NCBI GenBank assembly: GCA_050999295.1
Contig: JBPCPI010000090.1
Location: 1 to 6,395, forward strand
From: JACCQS01 sp050999295
GTDB lineage: Bacteria; Actinomycetota; Actinomycetes; Mycobacteriales; Geodermatophilaceae
DNA length: 6,395 nucleotides
Direction of reading: 5' to 3'
A program made the translations under genes and the position numbers. The notes under the pieces were generated by a model. It saw only the letters and a list, made by a program, of their open reading frames with translations. It was not told where the DNA came from and searched no databases. Positions 1 to 5,986 of the stretch are shown here, piece by piece (positions within the stretch are counted from its first letter, which is position 1; each line of letters begins with the position of its first letter).

Positions 1-592
1 TGAGCAGAAGGCCGACCACGACGACGCCGACGATTCCGGTGAGCACCTGGTAGAGGGCCACCGAGCTGCCAATGCTGTTGAGTCCCGCGTAGATGGCATT
101 GCCCAGGCCGGGGCCTCTTACCACGGCGCCGAGCGCGGCGGTGCTCACCAGGATGATGGCCGCCGTGCGGATGCCGACCAGGATGACGGGCCAGGCCAGC
201 GGCAGTTCGACCCGGACCAGCCGGACCTGGTCGCTCATGCCGATGCCCCGGGCCGCTTCCAGTACCGCGGCGTTCACGCTGTTGAGCCCCACGATGGTGT
301 TCTGGATGATCGGGAGCAGCGAGTACGCCGTGAGCGCGAGCAGCACGGGCGGCCAGCCGAGCCCGAGGATGCCGATCAGCACCGCGTAGAGCGCGAGTGA
401 CGGGACCGTGAGCATCGTTCCGGCGATCTTGAGGACGACCTCGCGTGGGCCGGGGTGGTGGCGGACGAGGATGCCTGCGCCCACTCCGACGATGGTGCCG
501 AGCAGGGTCGACAACAGGACGATCGCGAAGTGGTCGCCGAACTGGCGCAGGAGATCCTCCTGGAAGAACCCGAGGTACTCCTCGTAGCTCAC
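1..592 (-). CDS. ProW/OpuCB-type ABC transporter permease, 3' end outside the window
   Basis: Inner-membrane permease subunit of an osmoprotectant-type ABC importer (glycine betaine, carnitine or choline class). 197 codons are visible. The family usually has about 210-230 residues, so probably only a short C-terminal piece is missing. The visible protein is a soluble N-terminal stretch (SYEEYLGFFQEDLLRQFGDH) followed by hydrophobic segments near residues 22-43, 56-79, 82-100, 137-158 and 180-197. The cytoplasmic EAA loop that docks on the ATPase is clear: EAARGIGMSDQVRLVRVELP (residues 112-131), then PVILVGIRTA. The GTG start at 592 is chosen because an AAGGAGG motif lies 5 bases upstream and no other ATG, GTG or TTG lies between it and the in-frame stop at 671-673. 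The gene diverges from the IclR operon, and its partners (ATPase, binding protein) would lie beyond the left edge. The family call is firm. The substrate cannot be read from a permease alone. Confidence 0.92.
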   Translation of the reverse strand, partial: MSYEEYLGFFQEDLLRQFGDHFAIVLLSTLLGTIVGVGAGILVRHHPGPREVVLKIAGTMLTVPSLALYAVLIGILGLGWPPVLLALTAYSLLPIIQNTIVGLNSVNAAVLEAARGIGMSDQVRLVRVELPLAWPVILVGIRTAAIILVSTAALGAVVRGPGLGNAIYAGLNSIGSSVALYQVLTGIVGVVVVGLLL

Positions 593-597
593 CGGCT

Positions 598-604
598 CCT
601 CCTT
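598..604 (-). promoter_or_regulatory. Strong ribosome binding site of the permease gene
   Basis: On the minus strand AAGGAGG is followed by 5 bases and GTG. This near-perfect Shine-Dalgarno match fixes the GTG at 592 as the start, even though the frame stays open upstream to position 670. Confidence 0.8.
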
Positions 605-674
605 GCCCTCGGCCGGACCCTTCGTCAGGCCCGTCGCCTGCAGTGGCTGCGGTGGTGCCCCCAGCGATGGTCAG

Positions 675-703
675 ACAGTAAGGGTGAGTTAGAGCACAGT
701 CAA
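675..703 (-). promoter_or_regulatory. Sigma-70-like promoter of the permease gene
   Basis: Reading the minus strand, TTGACT (703-698) is followed by exactly 17 bases and then TACTGT (680-675). This is a good match to TTGACA-N17-TAnnnT. Transcription would start near 668 and leave a leader of about 75 bases before the GTG. The -35 box overlaps one arm of the inverted repeat at 698-712, so a protein bound there would be expected to affect this promoter. Confidence 0.6.
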
Positions 704-712
704 GCAATGACT
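698..712. promoter_or_regulatory. Inverted repeat overlapping the permease -35 box, candidate operator
   Basis: AGTCA-AGCAA-TGACT is a perfect 5+5+5 inverted repeat. IclR-family dimers bind palindromes of roughly this size, often in the gap next to their own gene. The position on the minus-strand -35 box is what makes it a candidate. Five-base arms can arise by chance, so the role is inferred. Confidence 0.35.
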
Positions 713-721
713 TCCTGAGTT

Positions 722-732
722 TCATCTGATGA
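722..732. promoter_or_regulatory. Second short inverted repeat in the divergent gap
   Basis: TCATC-T-GATGA is a perfect 11-base palindrome with a one-base centre. Its centre (727) lies 22 bases, about two helical turns, from the centre of the repeat at 698-712 (705), so two dimers could sit on the same DNA face. I found no convincing plus-strand promoter for the regulator operon. The best candidate, ATGACA (729-734) with TAGTGG (753-758) at 18 bases, has a poor -10 box. Confidence 0.3.
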
Positions 733-789
733 CATAGCGATAGACCGGATCCTAGTGGCATAGTCATGGTCCACGCTGCATTTGCTGAT

Positions 790-795
790 AGGAGG
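790..795 (+). promoter_or_regulatory. Ribosome binding site of the IclR regulator
   Basis: AGGAGG ends 4 bases before TTG at 800 and 13 bases before the in-frame ATG at 809. The spacing favours the TTG as start. An earlier in-frame TTG at 782 lies upstream of this site and cannot use it. Confidence 0.6.
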
Positions 796-799
796 CCGC

Positions 800-1606
800 T
801 TGACCAAGATGACGACGCAACGGGATACTGTCGCCGTGCGCAATGGTCTTTCAGTAGGCGATAGCGTGAAGACGCTCGCCCGGGGCTTGGACATTCTGCG
901 GTCGTTCCATGCCGACCGCCCGGAGGCGACTCAGTCCCAGATCGCTGCGGCGCTGGGCTTGCCCTTGCCGACGGTTGGGCGGCTGTGCCGGACGTTGGTG
1001 GCCGAGGGTTTCCTGGAAGGCGACACCGGCAGCCGGCGTTTGCGACTGGGTCCGGAAATCGCTCGGATGGCACTGGTCGGTCCCCGCGACCCGGTGGCCA
1101 TCGGCCGGACCTGGATGGCAGACCTTGCCGAACGGTTCGGCGAGGATGTCAACCTGGCCGTCCTCAATGGCACGCAGGTGCTCTTTGTCGACTCGCTCGC
1201 CAGCCGGCGGACCCTGAGCGCTACCACCGCTATCGGCACCCGGGCGCCGGCCCACTGCACCGCTGTCGGAAAGTGTCTGCTCGCGCAACTGGACGTCAAC
1301 GTCGCGCTGGACCGTCTCGGACCCGGGCCGTACGAACGTCGCACGGACAAGACGATCACCGGCTGGAGCCGGCTCCGATCGGAGCTGGAGTCCATCCGGG
1401 CCAAGCAGGTGGCACGTTCCTTCGAGGAGTACGAGGAGGGGCTCGTCGGACTGGCCGTCGCGCTTCGCCGGGTCGGGAACGGCCACATCTACGGTCTGTC
1501 GGTCGCTGTCCCCTCGGTGCGGGCCAGCCCCGACGTCGTTGCCGCGATCGAGGATGCGCTACGCGTCGACCCGCGCGCCGTGCCCGCAACCGGAAGCAGC
1601 GCATGA
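800..1606 (+). CDS. IclR-family transcriptional regulator
   Basis: Cytoplasmic DNA-binding regulator of 268 residues, normal for the family (about 250-280). An N-terminal winged helix-turn-helix covers residues 22-84: SVKTLARGLDILRSF, then the recognition region LPTVGRLCRTLVAEGFLEGD and the wing GSRRLRLG. A GAF-like effector domain fills roughly residues 100-258, with the family hallmark IGTRAPAHCTAVGKCLLAQL (145-164) and the segment SFEEYEEGLVGLAV (207-220). TTG at 800 is preferred for its ribosome site; ATG at 809 would remove three residues. The stop overlaps the next gene's ATG (ATGA, 1603-1606), so the regulator is translationally coupled to the enzymes it probably controls and would autoregulate. 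Activator or repressor cannot be told from sequence. The effector is presumably the acid, or a CoA thioester of it, degraded by this operon (inference). Confidence 0.95.
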   Translation: MTKMTTQRDTVAVRNGLSVGDSVKTLARGLDILRSFHADRPEATQSQIAAALGLPLPTVGRLCRTLVAEGFLEGDTGSRRLRLGPEIARMALVGPRDPVAIGRTWMADLAERFGEDVNLAVLNGTQVLFVDSLASRRTLSATTAIGTRAPAHCTAVGKCLLAQLDVNVALDRLGPGPYERRTDKTITGWSRLRSELESIRAKQVARSFEEYEEGLVGLAVALRRVGNGHIYGLSVAVPSVRASPDVVAAIEDALRVDPRAVPATGSSA

Positions 1607-2739
1607 CGGTCACGAACCTGCGCTTGGTCGATCCCGCCGCCGAACTCGACAGCTGGGCGTCCACGCTCGCCGCAGAGCTCGACAGCCGGGGCGAGAACCT
1701 CTACAACGGTTCCCCGTCGGACTCCGACTCGCGCTTGGCAAACGAGCGGATGGGGGCGGCCGGACTCATCGGACTGCCCTGGCCGCAGGAGCTGGGCGGC
1801 CGCGGCATGGATCCGGTAGACGTCGTCGGGATAGAGGAGCGACTCGGCTATCACTGGTTGCCGCTGTGCGGCTATCTGCTGTCGGTCAAGACGATCGGCA
1901 GTGCGCTTCTCAAATTCGGCTCAACTGAACTCATGGCGACCTTCCTGCCCGAAGTCATTGCCGGAAACACGATGTTCTGTCAGGGCTTCTCCGAGCCCGA
2001 GGCCGGCTCCGACCTCGCCGCACTGCAAACCCGCGCCGTGCGCTCTGGCGATGGCTGGCTGGTGAGCGGGCGCAAGATCTGGACCTCCAGCGCCGAGCTA
2101 GCCGACTGGATGTACCTCGCGGTACGGACTGACTCCGAGCTGCCAAGGCACCGAGGGCTGTCGGTCATGTTCGCTGACATGCGGACACCGGGGATCACCG
2201 TCGACGTGCACGAGACCCTGGGCGGCGGCACGTTGGGCGAGGTTGTCCTGGACGAGGTGTATGTGCCCTCGGGCAACGTGCTCGGCGAGGTCAACGGCGG
2301 TTGGAAGGTCCTGCTCGGTTCGCTGGACTTCGAGCGGGTGACAAGTGAAAAGGTCGGAGTGACCCTGCGCGTCCTGGACGATCTGGAGCAGCTCACGACC
2401 TCCCGAGGCCACCGCCGTACGCTGCTCGCGCTGCGCGGCGAACTCGACGCTTGTCGCCGACTAGGGCATCGCGCCACTCGGCTGATCGCCGCTGACCAGC
2501 CGGTTTCCAGGGCCTCCTCGATGTGCAAGCTGTCGGTCTCGCTCGCTCAGCAGAAGGTGGCCGCGCTCGGGGCCGAGATGCTGGGGCCGGCCGCGTTCAT
2601 CGACCGCGGTCCCGGGTCGCCCGCCCACGGACGCATCTCCGCCTTTGCCCGCTCAGCCGTTTCCATGACGATCGCGGGCGGAGCCAGCGACATCCAACGC
2701 AAGGTCATTGCCAAGCAGGGCCTGGGTCTTCCTCGATGA
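1603..2739 (+). CDS. Acyl-CoA dehydrogenase, FadE26-like alpha subunit
   Basis: Flavoprotein of 378 residues that would remove two hydrogens from an acyl-CoA to give the 2,3-enoyl-CoA. The N-terminal helical domain spans about 1-122. The middle beta domain opens with the FAD signature QGFSEPEAGSDLAA (127-140) and GRKIWTSSAELADW (157-169-ish). The C-terminal domain ends in SDIQRKVIA. The glutamate used by medium-chain enzymes (in YEGT-S-QIQR) is replaced here by glycine in AGGASDIQR. The likely base is E244 in SLDFERV, the helix-G position used by isovaleryl-CoA dehydrogenase and FadE26-type enzymes. The C-terminal half lacks the usual R-x-x-FG flavin-contact motif, which is present in the beta-type protein at 4049-4867, so a heterotetramer is likely (inference from the mycobacterial FadE26-FadE27 and FadE28-FadE29 pairs). 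The ATG at 1603 overlaps the regulator's stop. The substrate is unknown; a branched, cyclic or otherwise bulky acyl group would fit the type. Confidence 0.93.
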   Translation: MTVTNLRLVDPAAELDSWASTLAAELDSRGENLYNGSPSDSDSRLANERMGAAGLIGLPWPQELGGRGMDPVDVVGIEERLGYHWLPLCGYLLSVKTIGSALLKFGSTELMATFLPEVIAGNTMFCQGFSEPEAGSDLAALQTRAVRSGDGWLVSGRKIWTSSAELADWMYLAVRTDSELPRHRGLSVMFADMRTPGITVDVHETLGGGTLGEVVLDEVYVPSGNVLGEVNGGWKVLLGSLDFERVTSEKVGVTLRVLDDLEQLTTSRGHRRTLLALRGELDACRRLGHRATRLIAADQPVSRASSMCKLSVSLAQQKVAALGAEMLGPAAFIDRGPGSPAHGRISAFARSAVSMTIAGGASDIQRKVIAKQGLGLPR

Positions 2740-4034
2740 ACGCACCCAAGCTACGGAGCACTTCGCCGGTGGCGTGCAGTTCCTTGCCCTTGGCCGGTCT
2801 GCGCATCCTGGACTACTCACAGTTTGTGGCCGGTCCGCTTGCCACCGCCTTGCTCGCCGATCTCGGCGCCGACGTCATCAAGGTGGAGTCGCCGGCCGGC
2901 GACGCCTACCGGCACTACGAACCGCTGGGGGCCGGTGAGAGCCGCCGGTTCTACGCCCTCAACCGCGGCAAGCGGTCGGTCGTCTGCGATCTGAAGAGCA
3001 CCCGGGGGCGGGCAGTCTCACGCGCCCTGATCGCCTCCGCAGACGCCGTGGTGCACAACATGCCACCTGATCGCGCGGTGGCGTTTGGACTGGACGCTGC
3101 ATCCGTACGCGCCGTGAACCCGTCCGCCGTGGTGACCGTCGTCTCGGCCTTCGGAAGCGATGGTCCACAGGCTGGGCGAATCGGCTACGACATTGTGGCG
3201 CAGGCTTATTCGGGTCTACTGATGGCCGACGCTCGCACCGACGACAGGGTTCCGCGACGCAGCGGGGGCATTCCGTACTCCGACATCACAGCCGGTCTGC
3301 TGGCGTGTGTCAGCGTGCTCGCGGGGCTGGCCGGGCGCAGTCCGCAGTCCGCTCCGCACCTGGAGGTGTCGCTGCTCGGTGCCGCACTTGCCACCCAGGT
3401 GCAGGACTTCGTCCGTACCGAGCGAGACCTTCCGGTCGCGCAGTCGCCGGGCACGATCGTCACCGCGACCGAGCTCGAGGACGTCGCTCAGCGCGTCCAC
3501 GAGCATGATGAACTCGAGCCCTACTACCGGTGCTACGAGGCGGCCGACGGATTCTTCGCCTTGGCCTGTCTCAACGTCGCCCAGCGACGCCGACTCCTGG
3601 CGATGCTCGAACTGCAGGACCCCTGGGTCGAGAACCCGCAGCTGCCGCCGACCTCCGCCCAGGAGCGTGCCAGGCGGGTAGCGCTGTCTGGACGCATCGC
3701 CGAGATCGTCGCCGGTAGGCCCGCAGCGTACTGGGTGGCGGCGTGCGCGAGTGCCGGCGTACCCGCCGGCGAGGTCCGACTGGTGCACCAACTCTTCGAC
3801 GACGAGCAGGTCCGGGCCAACGGGCTGGTCCAATGGATCGAGCAGGACCGCGGCGGCTCGGTAGCCGTCCTCGGCAGCCTGTTCAAGATCGATGGCATGA
3901 CCCAACCGTCCAGCCGTCCCGCACCGCGGCTGGGCGAGCACACCGAGTCGATCCTGACCGAGCTGGACCTGGGCGTGTCCGCCCAGTTCTCGCGGCCGAT
4001 CGAGGCCGAGCATCGCCTCGCGCGGCGCGACTGA
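2736..4034 (+). CDS. CaiB/BaiF-family (class III) CoA-transferase
   Basis: Cytoplasmic enzyme of 432 residues, typical for the family (about 380-440). It would transfer CoA between an acyl-CoA donor and a free carboxylic acid, activating the substrate without ATP. Hallmarks in order: the N-terminal CoA-binding region LPLAGLRILDYSQFVAGPLA (17-36) with LGADVIKVESPAGD (43-56); NRGKRSVVCDLKS (76-88); FGSDGPQAGRIGYDIVAQAY (139-158); and the presumed nucleophile D183 in GGIPYSDITAGLLA, matching the invariant aspartate of formyl-CoA transferase and CaiB. The C-terminal part has GVPAGEVR and ends PRLGEHTESILTELDL. The ATG at 2736 overlaps the preceding stop as ATGA with no good ribosome site of its own, implying coupled translation. 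It lies between the two dehydrogenase genes, so it probably activates their substrate. Which acid it uses cannot be determined here; resemblance to CaiB does not prove carnitine. Confidence 0.94.
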   Translation: MNAPKLRSTSPVACSSLPLAGLRILDYSQFVAGPLATALLADLGADVIKVESPAGDAYRHYEPLGAGESRRFYALNRGKRSVVCDLKSTRGRAVSRALIASADAVVHNMPPDRAVAFGLDAASVRAVNPSAVVTVVSAFGSDGPQAGRIGYDIVAQAYSGLLMADARTDDRVPRRSGGIPYSDITAGLLACVSVLAGLAGRSPQSAPHLEVSLLGAALATQVQDFVRTERDLPVAQSPGTIVTATELEDVAQRVHEHDELEPYYRCYEAADGFFALACLNVAQRRRLLAMLELQDPWVENPQLPPTSAQERARRVALSGRIAEIVAGRPAAYWVAACASAGVPAGEVRLVHQLFDDEQVRANGLVQWIEQDRGGSVAVLGSLFKIDGMTQPSSRPAPRLGEHTESILTELDLGVSAQFSRPIEAEHRLARRD

Positions 4035-4038
4035 CTGC

Positions 4039-4043
4039 GAGGA
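4039..4043 (+). promoter_or_regulatory. Ribosome binding site deciding a TTG start
   Basis: GAGGA lies 5 bases before TTG at 4049 and just after the CoA-transferase stop (4032-4034). No ATG or GTG occurs in this frame near the point where the protein similarity begins, so TTG is the best start. Confidence 0.5.
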
Positions 4044-4048
4044 ACACA

Positions 4049-4867
4049 TTGTCTGCTGAACTCGAGGCGTTTTCCGACTCTGTCCGCCAACTGCTGGCCC
4101 ACCACGCGCTGCCCGATGACTGGAAACCGGGCATCGCCGCGGACGACCAGCATTCCTCGTTGACTGCTGCGTTGACCGACGTCGGCTGGAGCGAACTGCG
4201 CGACGGCGGTGTCGAGGCCCGACCCTTCCTCGGCGCGGGCGCCGTCGAGATGGGGCGCGCGGTTGCCCCCTTCTGCGAGGTGGTGTCCGTACTCGGAGGA
4301 AGTCCTCTCGTCGACGGACTGGCCATGTACGTCGGATCCTGTGCCAACGTTGCGGTTCCGGGACCCGGCGGCTACACCCTGTCAACCGTGCGTGCGTCTC
4401 GCGCCGTCAACTTCGCTGATTCCCTGGACGTCCGCCTGGTCAGTGCGACCGCAGCACCGGTTGACGTCAACGAGCCGTTCGAGCGGATCGCTGCATGGGA
4501 GACCGCCACACTCGGCTACCTGGCCGGCCTTGCAGACGGCGCGGTGTCCCGGGCGGTGGCACATTCCCGTGACCGTCAGGTCTTCGGGAACGCCCTTGCC
4601 CAGATTGAGACCGTTCAGCAGCGGCTCGCTGATGCTGCGACCGTGTCCGATGCGCTCGTGCTCTCTGCCCGAGAAGGAGCTTCGGGTCTTCCCGCCCTCG
4701 CCCACGCGACCGCGAATATCGGCAGCGTCATGACGCACTGTCACCAGGTCTTCGGGGCAATCGGGTTTACCCTCGAGTTTCCCATGCAGCGCTACTCCCG
4801 ACGGGCCAAGGCGCTGGCCGCTTTCACCAACGCCTGGATCGATCAGCGGCTCGAGTTCGCCGGGTGA
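4049..4867 (+). CDS. Shortened acyl-CoA dehydrogenase, beta-type subunit
   Basis: A 272-residue acyl-CoA dehydrogenase homologue, about 100 residues shorter than a full enzyme (about 380). The N-terminal helical part (1-100) includes DVGWSEL and AVEMGRAVAPFCEV. The middle beta domain is cut down to about 40-50 residues (roughly 100-145), and no FAD signature of the TEPxAGSD kind is present. The C-terminal four-helix part is well kept: SRDRQVFGNALAQIETVQQR (173-192) supplies the R-x-x-FG motif missing from the alpha protein, followed by HQVFGAIGFTLEFPMQRYSRR (232-252). I infer that it is the non-catalytic partner of the protein at 1603-2739, completing its FAD site as in heteromeric FadE pairs. 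It is intact, in frame and inside the operon, so I do not call it a pseudogene. E151 lies one residue off the helix-G glutamate position and is probably not a catalytic base. It starts 14 bases after the CoA-transferase stop and its own stop overlaps the next GTG. Confidence 0.88.
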   Translation: MSAELEAFSDSVRQLLAHHALPDDWKPGIAADDQHSSLTAALTDVGWSELRDGGVEARPFLGAGAVEMGRAVAPFCEVVSVLGGSPLVDGLAMYVGSCANVAVPGPGGYTLSTVRASRAVNFADSLDVRLVSATAAPVDVNEPFERIAAWETATLGYLAGLADGAVSRAVAHSRDRQVFGNALAQIETVQQRLADAATVSDALVLSAREGASGLPALAHATANIGSVMTHCHQVFGAIGFTLEFPMQRYSRRAKALAAFTNAWIDQRLEFAG

Positions 4868-5634
4868 AAACACTGATCGTGACCGGCGGATCCGCGGGAA
4901 TCGGGCTGCAGATCGCCCGCCGGCTCGCCGCCGATGGCAACGAGGTCGTTCTCGTGGGCCGGAGCGTCGACCGGCTGAGAGATGCAAAGGTCAGTCTCGC
5001 CGGCGACGGACTGGATTGTCGAATGGCGGCGCTGGACGTCCGCGACGACACTGCCGTGAAGCATCTGGTCGAGAACCTCCCACGCGTGGACGGCGTCGTG
5101 AACAACGCCGCCGGGAACTTCACGGCGCGGACGATCGACATGTCGCTCAACGGATTCCGCGCGGTGGTAGAGATCTCGTTGTACGGGACATTCAACTTCT
5201 CTACGGCCGTTGCTCGACGACTGATTGCCGACGGCCGGCCGGGCGCGATCTGCAACATCATCACGACCTATGCCTGGACCGGGGCTCCCGGCGTCGCGCA
5301 CTCGGCGGCCGGCAAAGCGGGGATGCTCGCCTTCACCAAATCGGTGGCCCGGGAATGGGGCGAGCACGGCATCCGCGTCAACGCGGTGGCCCCCGGCTTC
5401 GTCCCCACCGAAAGCGCGACCGCCCACATTCTGTCCTCGCCCGCTGCCGGCGACCGCATGCTGGAACTCATTCCGCTCGCCAGGTTTGGCCGGACCGAAG
5501 AGATCGCCGACGCGGTCGCCTTTCTCATGAGCGACCAGGCCTCGTACATCACCGGAAGTGTGCTCACAGTCGACGGCGGACGATCGCTGGGACCGTCGAT
5601 GCACGAGGCGGCGTCAAAGCAGGACCTCACCTGA
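4864..5634 (+). CDS. SDR-family 2,4-dienoyl-CoA reductase, FadH/DECR-like
   Basis: A 256-residue short-chain dehydrogenase with a Rossmann fold. The dinucleotide motif is TGGSAGIG (7-14), and VGRSVDRL after strand 2 (R33) suggests NADPH. NNAAGNF (80-86) is the hallmark of 2,4-dienoyl-CoA reductases rather than generic ketoacyl reductases (NNAG). The classical Y-x-x-x-K is absent: S147 stands four residues before K151 in HSAAGKAG, while Y136 in ITTYAWTG lies exactly 15 residues before the lysine. This matches the Tyr199-Ser210-Lys214 spacing I recall for human DECR1 and the TYAW...HSAAAKAG segment of Bacillus FadH. The C-terminal region has NAVAPGFVPTE and ITGSVLTVDGG. The expected reaction is NADPH-dependent reduction of a 2,4-dienoyl-CoA to a 3-enoyl-CoA. 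The GTG start at 4864 forms a GTGA overlap with the previous stop, making this the last clear gene of the operon. A less likely alternative is an enoyl-CoA reductase or a dehydrogenase with a special substrate. Confidence 0.88.
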   Translation: MKTLIVTGGSAGIGLQIARRLAADGNEVVLVGRSVDRLRDAKVSLAGDGLDCRMAALDVRDDTAVKHLVENLPRVDGVVNNAAGNFTARTIDMSLNGFRAVVEISLYGTFNFSTAVARRLIADGRPGAICNIITTYAWTGAPGVAHSAAGKAGMLAFTKSVAREWGEHGIRVNAVAPGFVPTESATAHILSSPAAGDRMLELIPLARFGRTEEIADAVAFLMSDQASYITGSVLTVDGGRSLGPSMHEAASKQDLT

Positions 5635-5666
5635 CCAACCCTCGGACGGGGACGGGAGCGTGCACG

Positions 5667-5720
5667 ATGGGTACGGGCATAGCGGCGCCGCTCGCCGAGA
5701 CGGACGAGGGGGCTCGTTGA
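5667..5720 (+). other. Possible 17-residue leader ORF
   Basis: MGTGIAAPLAETDEGAR starts at an ATG 8 bases after GGGAG (5654-5658). Its stop overlaps an ATG at 5720 (TGATG), which opens the long frame running into the EamA gene. Good ribosome-site spacing and the overlap are the only support. It shows no run of one regulatory amino acid and nothing like a signal peptide. Chance is quite possible in GC-rich DNA. Confidence 0.15.
5681..5692. repeat. Perfect 12-base palindrome AGCGGCGCCGCT
   Basis: A self-complementary 12-mer about 50 bases after the reductase stop, inside the possible mini-ORF. There is no loop and no T-tract, so it is a weak terminator candidate. GC-rich palindromes of this length are not rare in such genomes. 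Confidence 0.3.
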
Positions 5721-5760
5721 TGCCGAGATCGGACGGGCGCGATCCCCAGCGCGAGCCTCA

Positions 5761-5779
5761 CCGGCGGAGGAAGCGCCGG
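5761..5779. terminator. Hairpin CCGGCG-N7-CGCCGG, weak terminator candidate
   Basis: Six perfect GC pairs around the 7-base loop GAGGAAG, about 125 bases after the operon's last stop. No U-rich tail follows. Actinobacterial terminators often lack one, but the short stem and the distance keep confidence low. Confidence 0.25.
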
Positions 5780-5956
5780 AGCATGCATTCACCGATCCGG
5801 ACGCGCGGCTGGCATCACTCGGCCCCCCAACGAGCACTTGAGCCTCTCTTCGGGGCACCGCCACTGCCTGAGCACACGGCGATCGAGGGACGCCTCCGGC
5901 CGCGCCGTCTACGGCTGGTGATGTGTGAACCCGGGGTGACTCCTAAGTCCGTGCTT

Positions 5957-5971
5957 CGCCGCTGCGCGGCG
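5957..5971. terminator. GC hairpin CGCCGC-TGC-GCGGCG upstream of the EamA gene
   Basis: Six perfect pairs around a 3-base loop. Flanking GTGC (5951-5954) and GCAC (5978-5981) could extend it after an internal bulge. It could be a terminator for the upstream operon or a leader hairpin, but it could equally lie within EamA coding sequence if translation starts at 5951 or earlier. No T-tract follows. Confidence 0.25.
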
Positions 5972-5986
5972 GCGCTGGCACCCACA

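Larger units (their letters stand above)
5635..5986. other. Gap without a firm gene, between the operon and the EamA gene
   Basis: About 350 bases. Longer open frames exist on both strands, but their translations are arginine-, proline- and serine-rich with no recognisable motif. On the plus strand the frame used by the EamA gene stays open from an ATG at 5720, but third-position G/C counted by eye over 5720-5986 is about 73%, which looks lower than in the operon genes. The gap holds three palindromic elements and one possible mini-ORF, listed separately. I see no T-tract terminator and no convincing promoter. Confidence 0.6.

Noticed and set aside
445..718. Plus-strand open frames over the permease
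   Set aside because: Antisense to a clear transporter protein with an intact EAA loop; the translations lack motifs.
782..799. Upstream TTG start for the IclR gene
   Set aside because: It lies before the AGGAGG at 790-795, which would then be inside the coding sequence and could not serve it; TTG at 800 fits that site.
985..1602. N-terminal extension of the alpha dehydrogenase in its own frame
   Set aside because: This stretch overlaps the IclR gene, which has clear family motifs. The extension's translation is proline- and arginine-rich with no dehydrogenase similarity, and the protein begins naturally at the ATG at 1603.
2523..2735. N-terminal extension of the CoA-transferase
   Set aside because: It overlaps the conserved C-terminal end of the alpha dehydrogenase in another frame; family similarity begins after the ATG at 2736.
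3743..4048. N-terminal extension of the beta-type dehydrogenase
   Set aside because: The region encodes the C-terminal part of the CoA-transferase in a different frame; the extra residues are low-complexity.
3216..4385. 389-codon open frame on the minus strand
   Set aside because: An antisense shadow of the CoA-transferase and beta dehydrogenase, rich in Arg, Gly and Pro, with no motif; high GC keeps such frames open.
4049..4867. Beta-type dehydrogenase as a decayed pseudogene
   Set aside because: It is short but in frame, has kept C-terminal motifs, has a ribosome site and overlaps the next gene, all consistent with a functional reduced subunit.
4843..5604. 253-codon open frame on the minus strand
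   Set aside because: Antisense to the reductase gene, which has clear SDR motifs; no recognisable domain in the minus-strand translation.
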